From assembly GCF_029080175.1 (NCBI RefSeq), contig NZ_JARFJC010000018.1: 64,000 nt of DNA. One strand, written 5' to 3'. The notes under the pieces are model-generated. The model saw nothing but the letters and a program-made list of their open reading frames with translations, was not told the DNA's origin and ran no database searches. The first letter of the stretch is position 1. Each line of letters starts with the position of its first letter. A program made the translations under genes and the position numbers. The stretch comes from Luteipulveratus flavus. Lineage in GTDB: Bacteria; Actinomycetota; Actinomycetes; Actinomycetales; Dermatophilaceae. Shown in pieces: positions 41,663 to 50,007 of the stretch.

Positions 41663-43441
41663 GTGGAGGGGATCAGCCGCGGCGTGACCCTGGGTGGCCG
41701 GTACGAGCTGGGTCGCGCGCTCTCCAGCCGGGACGACGTCGAGCAGTGGATCGCCACCGACTCCACCCTCGGCCGTGAGGTCACGGTCACCTGCTTCGCG
41801 GCCGACCATCCGCACGGTGCTGCCGCCCTGGACTCCGCCCGCCGGGTGGCGGGCGTCGAGGACCACCGCCTGGTGCGCGTCCTGGACGTCGGTTCCGACG
41901 AGGACGTCTCGTACGTCGTCGAGGAGGCCGTGCACCACGCCTCCTCGGTGGCCGCGCTGCTGCGCGAGGACAACCTCCCCTCCGAGGAGGTGCGCCGGGT
42001 CATCGGCGAGGCCGCCTCCGGGTTGGAAGCGGCCCGGGCGCGGGGTCTGCACCACCTGATCCTCAGCCCCCACCACGTGCTGCGCGCGCGGGACGGCTCC
42101 ATCCAGGTGTCCGGTGTCGCCATCGGCGCCGCGCTGGAGGGCCGCGACGACGAGCAGGCCTCCAACGCCTCGCGCGACGACGTGGTGGCGCTGGTCAAGG
42201 TCGCGTACGCCGGTCTCACCGGTCAGTGGCCCGGGCCCGACGAGGCACCGGGCGTGCCGACCGCGGAGCGGCGCGCCGACGGCCTGCTGCCCGGGCCGGC
42301 GGAGCTGGTGACCGGCGTCCCCGGCGACCTGGACACCCTGTGCCGCACCACGCTGAACGACGACGAAGGTCCTCTCACCCCGGGTGAGCTCGCCCGCCAG
42401 CTGTCGCCGTGGTCGTCCGAACAGGTGTTCGGTGCAGGCGGCCGCGACCAGGCGGAGCAGAGGTCGGCCTCGGCCGCCCAGCAGAGCCGCCCGGCGGCGA
42501 AGGTCGCGGTCGGCAGTGCCGCCGCCGGCGCCACCGTGACGGGTGCCGGGAGCCGGGCTGCGTCGTACGGCGAGGAGCAGGCGTCGGGCGTCTCGGCCCG
42601 CGAGGACGAGCCCACCATGGTGCGGGCGTTCGCCGGCGCCGACCCGGACGCCACGGCGGTCGGCCGTCCGCCCGCGCTCGACCACGACGCGACGACCACC
42701 TACCGGCCGATGTCGGTGCCGGCGCGGATCGACGAGGACGACGACTACGACGACGAGCTCGAGCCGCCGCTGCCGATGCTCAGCTACGGCCGCGAGGAGC
42801 CCGACCGCGACAGCAGCCGGCTGGCGCTCGGCATCGTCGCGGGCGTCGTGGTGCTGGCGCTCGTGCTCGGCTTCCTCGGCCTGCGCAGCCTGTTCAGCTC
42901 CGACTCGAACGAGGACACCACCGCCCAGCCCGGCCCGTCCGTCTCGGCCAGCGCGTCCGCGACCGGTCCGACCGCGCGGCCGTCCACCTCGGCGCCCACA
43001 CCGGCCGCCGGCCCCATCGCCGTCCAGTCGGTGAGCAGCTTCGACCCTGAGGGCGGCGGCAACGAGAAGGACGAGCTCGCCCGCTTCGCGATCGACGGCA
43101 AGCCGGACACCAAGTGGCGCACGTACATCTACACCAGCGACACCTTCGGGCGGATGAAGTCGGGCGTGGGCCTGATGCTCGACCTCGGCAGCGCCAAGGA
43201 CGTCCGCAGCGTCGCGGTGTCGATCGACGGCGCACCGTCCAACCTGACCGTGTACGTCACCGACGTGAAGCGCCTCCGTGGGGCGAAGACCCTCGGCACC
43301 ATCAGCGGCTCCGGGGAGCAGACAGCGGCTGCTTCCCAGCCGATCAAGGGCCGCTACGTGATCGTGTGGATCACCAAGCTCTCCCAGGAGCAGCGCTCCG
43401 CCTTCCGTGACCAGATCGCCGAGATCAAGGTGTCTTCATGA
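41663..43441 (+). CDS. Membrane pseudokinase partner of MurJ
   Basis: 592 aa with a GTG start. Residues about 1-260 have the Ser/Thr kinase fold (LGGRYELGRALSSRDDVEQW, HRLVRVLDVGSDEDVSYVVE). The catalytic HRD is replaced by LHHLILSPHHV and no DFG is present (IQVSGVAI stands there), so activity is unlikely. A disordered acidic segment, one membrane helix (ALGIVAGVVVLALVLGFLGL) and an extracellular discoidin-like beta domain (VQSVSSFDPEGGGNEKDELA) follow. It resembles the C-terminal half of mycobacterial MviN (Rv3910), which binds the FHA protein FhaA when phosphorylated. Its stop overlaps sigM by 4 nt (ATGA). Confidence 0.9.
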   Translation: MEGISRGVTLGGRYELGRALSSRDDVEQWIATDSTLGREVTVTCFAADHPHGAAALDSARRVAGVEDHRLVRVLDVGSDEDVSYVVEEAVHHASSVAALLREDNLPSEEVRRVIGEAASGLEAARARGLHHLILSPHHVLRARDGSIQVSGVAIGAALEGRDDEQASNASRDDVVALVKVAYAGLTGQWPGPDEAPGVPTAERRADGLLPGPAELVTGVPGDLDTLCRTTLNDDEGPLTPGELARQLSPWSSEQVFGAGGRDQAEQRSASAAQQSRPAAKVAVGSAAAGATVTGAGSRAASYGEEQASGVSAREDEPTMVRAFAGADPDATAVGRPPALDHDATTTYRPMSVPARIDEDDDYDDELEPPLPMLSYGREEPDRDSSRLALGIVAGVVVLALVLGFLGLRSLFSSDSNEDTTAQPGPSVSASASATGPTARPSTSAPTPAAGPIAVQSVSSFDPEGGGNEKDELARFAIDGKPDTKWRTYIYTSDTFGRMKSGVGLMLDLGSAKDVRSVAVSIDGAPSNLTVYVTDVKRLRGAKTLGTISGSGEQTAAASQPIKGRYVIVWITKLSQEQRSAFRDQIAEIKVSS

Positions 43442-44004
43442 CGCACCCGGACGCGCTCGCCGAGCGCTCTGACCGCGACTTGCTCGCTCAGCACTGCGCA
43501 GGGGACCCGAACGCGTTCGGTGAGCTCTTCCGCCGCCACAAGGACCGGATGTGGGCGGTGGCGCTGCGGACCTGCCGTGACCCCGAGCTCGCGGCCGACG
43601 CCGTGCAGGACGGCTTCATCTCCGCCTTCCGCCGGGCCGACTCCTTCCGTGGCGACGCCCAGGTGACCACCTGGCTGCACCGGATCGTCGTCAACGCCTG
43701 CCTGGACCGGCTGCGGCGCATCAAGCCGACCAGCGAGCTGCCCGAGTACGAGATGGCCGACAGGCACGATCATCACGGCTCGGTGGACGTCCGGCTGGAC
43801 GTGCAGGAGGCGCTGGCCAAGATCCCGGAGGGTCAGCGCATGGCGCTCACCCTGGTGGACATGCACGGGCTGAGCGTGGCGGAGGCGGCACAGGTGCTGG
43901 ACGTCGCCGAGGGCACCATCAAGTCGCGCTGTGCTCGTGGGCGGTCCGCGCTGGCCGTCCTCCTGCAGGACCGACGTGGTGACGGCTATCCGCTGCCGCG
44001 CTGA
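43438..44004 (+). CDS. sigM: ECF RNA polymerase sigma factor SigM
   Basis: 188 aa. Region 2 is LAQHCAGDPNAFGELFRRHK with AADAVQDGFISAFRRADSFR, and region 4 is KIPEGQRMALTLVDMHGLSV with EAAQVLDVAEGTIKSRCARG. Its position between the MurJ pseudokinase and a membrane anti-sigma-like gene upstream of trxB is that of sigM. It responds to envelope or disulfide stress in relatives. The start overlaps the previous stop, so it is co-translated with the wall-synthesis cluster. Confidence 0.95.
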   Translation: MTHPDALAERSDRDLLAQHCAGDPNAFGELFRRHKDRMWAVALRTCRDPELAADAVQDGFISAFRRADSFRGDAQVTTWLHRIVVNACLDRLRRIKPTSELPEYEMADRHDHHGSVDVRLDVQEALAKIPEGQRMALTLVDMHGLSVAEAAQVLDVAEGTIKSRCARGRSALAVLLQDRRGDGYPLPR

Positions 44005-44205
44005 CCGCCCGGCGATCGGCGCCCGCACGACGGACCACGCGCGCGTCCTCCTCGCGGGAACCCGATCCCGGGGCTGCTCGTCACAGGCGCGATTGATGTT
44101 GGCCCACCTCCGAGCACCGACCCCTCCGGTCACGGTCACCTGCAGCGCCTCCGGGTGCGTGCGGATGGTCCGCGTCCGGTCCTTCGAAGTTTTTCGGATC
44201 GGGAC

Positions 44206-44228
44206 GGAACCCCCACTCGACATCCGTC
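44206..44228 (+). promoter_or_regulatory. Possible ECF-type promoter before the anti-sigma gene
   Basis: GGAAC at 44206 and CGTC at 44225 are spaced 14 nt apart, slightly short for an ECF promoter; a second CGTC gives 17 nt. It would allow SigM to drive its own anti-sigma factor, but it lies 110 nt before the GTG. The rest of 44005-44337 shows no gene. Confidence 0.25.
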
Positions 44229-44337
44229 GTCCTAACCATGTCCTGGCTCGACTGTGCCCAGCGCGCCGCGCTGTGCGACGGCCGTGTCAGACGTCGAGAG
44301 CCACCGCTCTCGTCGACGGAGATTTCGGAGGTTGCCA

Positions 44338-45102
44338 GTGAATGCACCCCAGTCCACTGGGGGGCCGACGTCGCACGACGACGACCAGGACCCCACCGGT
44401 GTGCGTGCTCTGCTGTCCTCGTTGCCGGACCCGGGGCCGATGCCTGACGACGTCATGGCTCGTATCCAGTCCGCGCTGCAGCAGGAGCAGGACGACAGAG
44501 CCGGCTCGTCCGAGAACGTCACCCCCCTGGTCGGCCGCCCCACCGCGCCTTCGGCGGACGGTGCCAGCGCGGTTCCCGGCGGTCGTCGCCATGGTCGTGC
44601 CCGTTGGCTCGCTCCCGTGGCAGGACTGGGCGCCGCGGCCGCGATCGCGGTCGGCGCGCTCGGAGTCACGAAGGCGATGAACAACGACGAGGCCCCGCCC
44701 GCAGCCGCGCCGACGGCGTCGGCGACGGCTCCCGACGGCTCCGGCAGCGTCAACCCGATGGACAAGGTCAGCATCCAGAACTCCGGCCGCGACTACACGG
44801 CGGCGGGGCTTACCACGGAGGCTGCCGCCCTCAAGACGCAGTCGGGCAGCATCGACCCGACTCGCGCCGAGGCGATCGGCCTCGGCCCGGCGGCGACGGC
44901 CCGCGGCCTGCTGGACTGCCTCAAGGGTCTCGGCCCCCAGCTCGTCACCGCCGACCGCATCGCTGCGGACTTCGGGATGTACGAGGGCAAGCCGGCGATC
45001 GTCGTCGTCATCACCGACAACGGCAAGAGCAACGTGTGGGTCTTCTCCCGGCAGTGCTCGCAGGGCAGCGGCAAGATCGCCGGTCCCACCCAGCTGACCT
45101 AG
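44338..45102 (+). CDS. Putative anti-sigma-M factor, single membrane helix
   Basis: 254 aa from a GTG at 44338, with CGGAGG 6-7 nt upstream; earlier in-frame starts lack this. The cytoplasmic N-terminal part (VRALLSSLPDPGPMPDDVMA, RIQSALQQEQDD) resembles the helical anti-sigma end of RsmA-type proteins. A basic stop and membrane helix (WLAPVAGLGAAAAIAVGALG) and an extracytoplasmic domain (ARGLLDCLKGLGPQLVTADR, FGMYEGKPAIVVVITDNGKS, ending with a Cys at VFSRQCSQGSG) follow. Two extracellular cysteines could sense redox state. It follows sigM and is ended by a terminator. Confidence 0.82.
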   Translation: MNAPQSTGGPTSHDDDQDPTGVRALLSSLPDPGPMPDDVMARIQSALQQEQDDRAGSSENVTPLVGRPTAPSADGASAVPGGRRHGRARWLAPVAGLGAAAAIAVGALGVTKAMNNDEAPPAAAPTASATAPDGSGSVNPMDKVSIQNSGRDYTAAGLTTEAAALKTQSGSIDPTRAEAIGLGPAATARGLLDCLKGLGPQLVTADRIAADFGMYEGKPAIVVVITDNGKSNVWVFSRQCSQGSGKIAGPTQLT

Positions 45103-45126
45103 CAGCCTCCGGGCTGATCCGGATCG

Positions 45127-45157
45127 GGCGCCGGCCGCGTGACGCGCGGCCGGCGCC
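45127..45157 (+). terminator. Terminator after the anti-sigma gene
   Basis: GGCGCCGGCCGCG pairs perfectly (13 bp) around a TGACG loop, 25 nt after the stop. It separates the sigM unit from trxB. Confidence 0.8.
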
Positions 45158-45191
45158 TCCCGTTGGCCGGCGTCGCGTGCCCGTGGGGTCC

Positions 45192-45218
45192 GGGAATGGC
45201 CACCGCCTACGATTCGTT
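45192..45218 (+). promoter_or_regulatory. SigR-type promoter of trxB-trxA (GGGAAT-N18-GTT)
   Basis: GGGAAT at 45192-45197 and GTT at 45216-45218 are exactly 18 nt apart, the consensus of the thiol-stress sigma factor SigR/SigH of actinobacteria. It lies 58 nt before the trxB GTG. The Trx genes are classical SigR targets. Confidence 0.8.
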
Positions 45219-45276
45219 GAGGCCAGTACGCATCCCGCGTCCTTCCGCCATGACCCGAGATAACCGGAGGCTCCCT

Positions 45277-46290
45277 GTGACCACAGACCGTGTCGACGAT
45301 GCCGGCCAGGTGCGCAACCTGATCATCATCGGCTCAGGCCCGGCCGGGTACACCGCGGCGGTCTATGCGGCCCGCGCGAACCTCGAGCCCCTCGTCTTCG
45401 AGGGTTCCGTGACCGCCGGTGGTGCGCTGATGAACACCACGGAGGTCGAGAACTTCCCCGGTTTCTCCGACGGCATCATGGGCCCGGACCTGATGGAGCA
45501 GATGCGTGCCCAGGCCGAGCGGTTCGGCGCCGACCTGGTCCGCGACGACGTCGAGTCGGTCGACCTGACCGGGCCGGTCAAGGTCGTCACCGACGGTTCC
45601 GGCACCACCCACCGGGCGCGCGCCGTCATCCTGGCGATGGGCTCGGCGTACCGGGAGCTCGGCCTGCCGGACGAGCAGCGGCTCTCGGGCCACGGCGTCT
45701 CGTGGTGCGCGACCTGTGACGGGGCGTTCTTCCGCAACCAGGACATCGCGGTCGTCGGCGGCGGCGACTCGGCGGTCGAGGAGGCCACGTTCCTCTCGCG
45801 CTTCGCCAGCTCGGTGACGATGGTGCACCGCCGCGACGAGCTGCGCGCGTCCAAGATCATGGCCGAGCGCGCGGAGAAGGACGACAAGATCTCCTTCGCC
45901 TGGAACAGCGAGGTGTCCGCCATTCACGGTGATGCCAAGGTGTCGGGCTTGACCCTGCGCGACACGGTGACCGGCGACGAGCGTGACCTCGCGGCGACCG
46001 GTCTGTTCGTCGCCATCGGTCACCTGCCCCGCAACGAGCTGGTCCGCGGCCAGATCGACCTGGACGACGAGGGCTACGTCCTGGTCGACGGCCGCTCCAC
46101 GCGGACGAACCTGCCCGGCGTCTTCGCCTGTGGTGACCTGGTCGACCACACCTACCGCCAGGCCATCACAGCCGCTGGCTCCGGTTGTGCGGCCAGCCTG
46201 GACGCCGAGCGGTACCTTGCCGCGCTCGACCCCGAGGCCGAGCGCGAGCGTGGCGGCGCGGCCGAGGAAGCCGTACCCGCGACCCTCTGA
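45277..46290 (+). CDS. trxB: Thioredoxin reductase
   Basis: 337 aa from a GTG with CCGGAGG upstream; an ATG at 45250 is the alternative. FAD binding is NLIIIGSGPAGYTAAVYAAR. The redox-active pair is in SWCATCDGAFF, NADPH binding is IAVVGGGDSAVEEATFLSRF, and the C-terminal FAD motif is GVFACGDLVDHTYRQAITAA. It reduces thioredoxin with NADPH and forms an operon with trxA 48 nt downstream. It is probably induced by disulfide stress through the SigR-type promoter. Confidence 0.98.
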   Translation: MTTDRVDDAGQVRNLIIIGSGPAGYTAAVYAARANLEPLVFEGSVTAGGALMNTTEVENFPGFSDGIMGPDLMEQMRAQAERFGADLVRDDVESVDLTGPVKVVTDGSGTTHRARAVILAMGSAYRELGLPDEQRLSGHGVSWCATCDGAFFRNQDIAVVGGGDSAVEEATFLSRFASSVTMVHRRDELRASKIMAERAEKDDKISFAWNSEVSAIHGDAKVSGLTLRDTVTGDERDLAATGLFVAIGHLPRNELVRGQIDLDDEGYVLVDGRSTRTNLPGVFACGDLVDHTYRQAITAAGSGCAASLDAERYLAALDPEAERERGGAAEEAVPATL

Positions 46291-46338
46291 GACCTGAAGA
46301 CCTTCCAGACCCCAGCCCAACCCGGAGAGAGGACACCC

Positions 46339-46665
46339 ATGGGTGCTACCAAGTCCACGACCGACGCAACGTTCGAGGCCGACGTCCTGCAGAACCCGAA
46401 GCCCGTGCTGGTCGACTTCTGGGCCGAGTGGTGCGGACCGTGCCGCGCGGTCGCGCCGATCCTGGAGGAGATCGCCGCTGAGCACGCCGACAAGATCGAG
46501 GTCGTCAAGCTCAACACCGACGAGAACCCCGCCACCTCCGCGAAGTACGGCATCACGGGCATCCCGACGATGAACGTCTACGTCAACGGCGAGGTCGTCA
46601 AGACCCTGGTCGGCGCTCTCCCGAAGCCGAAGCTGGTGCGCGAGCTGGACCAGTTCATCGGCTGA
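46339..46665 (+). CDS. trxA: Thioredoxin
   Basis: 108 aa with GGAGAGAGG upstream. The active site is FWAEWCGPCRAVAPILEEIA and the cis-Pro loop YGITGIPTMNVYVNGE. It is the general disulfide reductase of the cytoplasm and the substrate of the TrxB encoded upstream. A strong bidirectional terminator follows. Confidence 0.99.
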   Translation: MGATKSTTDATFEADVLQNPKPVLVDFWAEWCGPCRAVAPILEEIAAEHADKIEVVKLNTDENPATSAKYGITGIPTMNVYVNGEVVKTLVGALPKPKLVRELDQFIG

Positions 46666-46677
46666 TCCATCGCTTGC

Positions 46678-46718
46678 ATGACGAAGGGCCTCACCGCGGC
46701 GGTGAGGCCCTTCGTCAT
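46678..46718. terminator. Bidirectional terminator between trxA and parB
   Basis: A perfect 19-bp stem (ATGACGAAGGGCCTCACCG and complement) with a CGG loop, starting 13 nt beyond the trxA stop. It serves convergent trxA and parB. Confidence 0.88.
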
Positions 46719-46785
46719 GGTCGGTGCAGCCGAGATCTGTTGTACCCCAGCCAGATCCAGGGGCCGCCGTCCGTTCTCTTGTCGG

Positions 46786-47916
46786 TCAGGAGCGCTCGAG
46801 GCCGAGCTGCTGGACGATGCGATCGAGGTCGTCCACCGAGGCGAACTCGACGGTCAGCTTGCCCTTGCGCTTACCGAGCGCGATCGCGACGCGGGTGTCG
46901 AGCCGGTCCGACAGCTTCGCAGCGATGTCCTCCAGGTGCGGGTGCCGGCCACCCATCCGCGGCGAGCTGCGACGAGCCTTCGACTGGTCGCCGCCGAGCG
47001 CGACGATTTCCTCGACGGTGCGCACGGACAGGCCCTCGGCCACGATCCGCTGCGCGAGGCGCTCCATCGCCGCACCGTCGCCGAGACCCAGCAGGGCCCG
47101 CGCATGCCCGGCGGACAGGACACCGGCGGCGACGCGACGCTGGACCAGCGGGGGCAACTTCAGGAGCCGGAGCGTGTTGGAGATCTGCGGGCGCGACCGG
47201 CCGATGCGACCGGCCAGCACGTCGTGCGTGCAGCCGAAGTCGTCGAGCAGCTGCTGATAGGCGGCGGCCTCTTCCAGCGGGTTCAGCTGGGCACGGTGCA
47301 GATTCTCCAGCAGGGCGTCGCGCAGCAGATCGTCATCGGTCGTGCTCCGGATGATGGCCGGAACCGTCGCCTTGTCCGCTTCCTTGCTCGCTCGCCAGCG
47401 ACGCTCTCCCATGATGAGCTCGTACGCCGGGCCCGAGCCGTCCTCGCCGCGCTCGGTCGCCGGGACGGGCCGGACCACGATCGGCTGCAGGACACCGATC
47501 TCCCGGATGCTGTGCACGAGCTCGGCCATGTCGTCCTCGTCGAAGACCTGGCGCGGCTGCTTCGGGTTGGGTCGGATGGCGCCGATCTCGATCTCGGCGA
47601 ACTCCGCACCCGGCACCGGCGCGAGCGACTCCCCCGCAGGCACGACCGGCTCGGTGGAAGCCGCCGGAGAGGCGATCGCCATGTTGTCGCCGCTTGCGCT
47701 CGACTCGGACGGAGAGCGCTCAGCGGCGTCGTCCGGACGAGGGCTCTCGATCACGGCGGTGGTGGTGCCGCCCGTTGCGTTCGACGAGCTGTTTCCCGTG
47801 GAACCTTGGCCGCTGCGGTCATTGAAGAACACATCGCTCGGGCGGGTGGTCCCTGCAGGTGCACTCGGTATGAGCGCGCCCAGCCCTCGCCCCAGCCCTC
47901 GCCGCTTGTCGCTCAC
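46786..47916 (-). CDS. parB: Chromosome partitioning protein ParB
   Basis: 376 aa from a GTG at 47916 with GGAGG just upstream and the usual opening SDKRRGLGRGLGALIPSA. The N-terminal CTPase domain has IRPNPKQPRQVFDEDDMAEL, VHSIREIGVLQPIVVRP and the CTP motif GERRWRAS near residues 170-177. The HTH follows (YQQLLDDFGCTHDVLAGRIG, RSRPQISNTLRLLKLP), with a C-terminal dimer domain. It loads on parS and slides as a CTP-dependent clamp to organise the origin region. The Ser/Thr-rich residues 30-110 are a low-complexity spacer. Confidence 0.98.
   Translation of the reverse strand: MSDKRRGLGRGLGALIPSAPAGTTRPSDVFFNDRSGQGSTGNSSSNATGGTTTAVIESPRPDDAAERSPSESSASGDNMAIASPAASTEPVVPAGESLAPVPGAEFAEIEIGAIRPNPKQPRQVFDEDDMAELVHSIREIGVLQPIVVRPVPATERGEDGSGPAYELIMGERRWRASKEADKATVPAIIRSTTDDDLLRDALLENLHRAQLNPLEEAAAYQQLLDDFGCTHDVLAGRIGRSRPQISNTLRLLKLPPLVQRRVAAGVLSAGHARALLGLGDGAAMERLAQRIVAEGLSVRTVEEIVALGGDQSKARRSSPRMGGRHPHLEDIAAKLSDRLDTRVAIALGKRKGKLTVEFASVDDLDRIVQQLGLERS
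47791..47804. promoter_or_regulatory. parS-like site inside parB
   Basis: GTTTCCCGTGGAAC, two mismatches from GTTTCACGTGAAAC, lies within the parB coding sequence near its 5-prime end. Confidence 0.45.
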
Positions 47917-48210
47917 TCTGCCTCCAGTTCGGTCCGGGCCACCGGACTCCCGACCGGTCGACGTACGCCGTCCGGCGACAGCCAAGACTACTGGCCGACC
48001 GTCGCTGAACCGGACAGACTCGCGGTTCTCGCCCCGTCGCGCACCGGGCGGCCCGTCGCATCGTGTGCCTGTCGATCACCAAGAGCCGAGGATGACGTCG
48101 TCCGCAGGCACCGTCTGCTGCCGACATCCCGATCCGGGGTCGTGGGCCGTGCGCAGCGCCACTCGGCGTCGCTACCCCTGCGACGCCTGTCTCGCCTGGT
48201 GCTGGTGTGT

Positions 48211-48224
48211 GTTTCACGGGAAAC
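48211..48224. promoter_or_regulatory. parS site 1 of the parA-parB gap
   Basis: GTTTCACGGGAAAC, one base from the palindromic consensus. It is flanked by TGTGT and CACAC, which extend the symmetry. Confidence 0.8.
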
Positions 48225-48413
48225 CACACGATGCAACTGCTCCTCGTGCACTGGGAGAGCGTTTCTGGGTCAGCTGACCGAGCGGGTGTCGACCTCGGCT
48301 CCGATGACGAGTTGTGCTCAGAGCCGTTCGACGACCGAGGCAGTCGGCGGCGACGTACTCATGGTGAATTGGCGGATCCGATGGGGAACAGCTCTGATGC
48401 TGGACCCGGCGTC

Positions 48414-48427
48414 GTTTCCCGTGAAAC
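48414..48427. promoter_or_regulatory. parS site 2 of the parA-parB gap
   Basis: GTTTCCCGTGAAAC, the reverse complement of the GTTTCACGGGAAAC variant. The surrounding 47917-48540 holds no convincing gene; codon bias is absent in all frames. Confidence 0.8.
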
Positions 48428-48487
48428 GACGACACGCCCGGCACCGCGTCTGACATGCCAGTCCCTGGACGATCCGACCACGACATG

Positions 48488-48501
48488 TTTTCCCGTGAAA
48501 C
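48488..48501. promoter_or_regulatory. parS site 3 of the parA-parB gap
   Basis: TTTTCCCGTGAAAC, the same variant with T for the first G, 40 nt beyond the parA stop. Confidence 0.65.
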
Positions 48502-48540
48502 GTCCTTCAGCGTGCTGACGAGGAGACCGGCCGGACCGAG

Positions 48541-49701
48541 CTACTGACCGGAGGGCTCTCCGCGCAGCGCGAGCTCGGTCGCTGCCTCGGCGTAGGACAA
48601 CGCACCGCTGCTGGCAGGGTCGTAGGTCATCACCGTGAGGCCGTGGCTCGGAGCCTCGGAGATTCGTACCGATCGCGGCACGCTGCTGCGCAGCACCGTG
48701 TCCGGGAAGTGGGTGCGGACCTCCTCCGCGACCTGGGCGGACAGCCGCGTCCGAGCGTCGTACATCGTCAGCAGGATGGTCGAGATGGCGAGAGCCGGAT
48801 TGAGGTGCTTGCGGATCAGCTCGATGTTGTTGAGCAGCTGACTCAGGCCCTCGAGCGCGTAGTACTCGCACTGGATCGGGATGAACACCTCGCGCGCCGC
48901 CACGAACGCGTTGACGGTCAGCAGGCCGAGGCTCGGCGGGCAGTCGATCAGGACGTAGTCGTACGCCTCCTCGCCGAGCTCGTCCAGGTGAGCGGTCAAC
49001 GCACGGTTCAGCCGCTGCTCCCGAGCGACCAGCGAGACCAGCTCGATCTCGGCGCCGGCCAGGTCGATCGTCGCGGGCGCGCACCACAGTCCCTTGATGT
49101 CGGGGCACTCCTGGACGATGTCGTGCATGGGCTTGCCCTCGACGACCACGTCGTAGACGGACGGCACCTCGGCGTGATGCTCGATGCCGAGCGCCGTGCT
49201 CGCATTGCCCTGCGGGTCGATGTCGATCACCAGGACTCGCAGGCCGGCCTGAGCGAGGGCAGCAGCGACGTTGACCGTCGTCGTCGTCTTGCCCACGCCC
49301 CCCTTCTGGTTCGCAACCGTCATGACGCGCGTGCGTTCCGGCTTCGGGACCTTCGTCTGGGCGATCCTGGTCCGCCGCCGAACCTGATCCTCGAGCTCGC
49401 GGGCGATGGGGGTGTCTGCGTCCTGCATCGTCTCCACGGCGGCCGTTGCGAACTCCGAGCCCAGCGTCGCCGCCCGGGCCGCCGCCGACGTGGTGGTTTC
49501 ACGGGAAACCGGCGCAACCGACTGAGCGGCATGCGGGGTCACGCCCGCGGACGCGGGGGTCTCACTCCGAGAGCGGTCCGTCGACGGATCGGACGAACTC
49601 CCCCCGCCTCTCGACCACTGCGGGTCGGACGATCCGGTTTCACGGGAAACATCGACAGCGGCGTCGACGTCAGGCGGCTCGGTGCGGTCGCCCACGGGCA
49701 T
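48541..49701 (-). CDS. parA: Chromosome partitioning ATPase ParA
   Basis: 386 aa from the ATG at 49701. The same frame opens at a GTG at 49971 with GGAGCGG upstream, and a shorter start at 49431 is also possible. The deviant Walker A is KGGVGKTTTT near residue 134 (TRVMTVANQKGGVGKTTTTV), Walker B VLVIDIDPQGN, and switch YDYVLIDCPPSLG. The N-terminal extension is low complexity and contains two VSRET peptides, each the translation of a parS site inside the gene. It drives ParB-origin movement. It lies upstream of parB, with an unusually wide gap. Confidence 0.96.
   Translation of the reverse strand: MPVGDRTEPPDVDAAVDVSRETGSSDPQWSRGGGSSSDPSTDRSRSETPASAGVTPHAAQSVAPVSRETTTSAAARAATLGSEFATAAVETMQDADTPIARELEDQVRRRTRIAQTKVPKPERTRVMTVANQKGGVGKTTTTVNVAAALAQAGLRVLVIDIDPQGNASTALGIEHHAEVPSVYDVVVEGKPMHDIVQECPDIKGLWCAPATIDLAGAEIELVSLVAREQRLNRALTAHLDELGEEAYDYVLIDCPPSLGLLTVNAFVAAREVFIPIQCEYYALEGLSQLLNNIELIRKHLNPALAISTILLTMYDARTRLSAQVAEEVRTHFPDTVLRSSVPRSVRISEAPSHGLTVMTYDPASSGALSYAEAATELALRGEPSGQ
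49496..49509. promoter_or_regulatory. parS site in the 5-prime part of parA (a)
   Basis: GTTTCACGGGAAAC. In the parA frame it encodes VSRET. Confidence 0.8.
49637..49650. promoter_or_regulatory. parS site in the 5-prime part of parA (b)
   Basis: GTTTCACGGGAAAC, identical to the copies at 48211 and 49496 and also read as VSRET in the parA frame. Confidence 0.8.
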
Positions 49702-50007
49702 CTTCGGGTTCCGTTCGTGAGGTCCTCCCGCCGGCGCGGGACGAAGGTCATCATCAGCTCGCTGCACCGCAGCGAGCTCTTCCAGTGCGTTCGAGGCCTG
49801 CTGACCGGCGCGCCGTGCCTGGTCCACGCCGCTGACCCGGATCGTCGGCTCGGCACGCCGATCAATGTCCTGAGTCACGAGGACGAGATCGGGCGGCCAT
49901 CCGACCGGTGTCGGCGAGGGTTGCGGTGCTGCGCCTGCCCATCCCACGGGCGTCGTCGTCCCTACGTGCACCTCGCCGCTCCGTTCTGCTCGAGTCAGTA
50001 ACCTGCC

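Noticed and set aside
47917..47985. Longer parB start at 47985
   Set aside because: The usual ParB opening SDKRRGLGRGLG begins at the GTG at 47916, which has GGAGG directly upstream.
48207..48518. Small plus- and minus-strand frames in the parA-parB gap
   Set aside because: Codon bias is absent, the frames overlap one another and parS sites, and no motif is seen.
49702..49971. Extra N-terminal 90 residues of parA from the GTG at 49971
   Set aside because: Third-position G/C falls in this part and the residues are low complexity. It has a possible ribosome binding site, so I keep it only as an alternative start.
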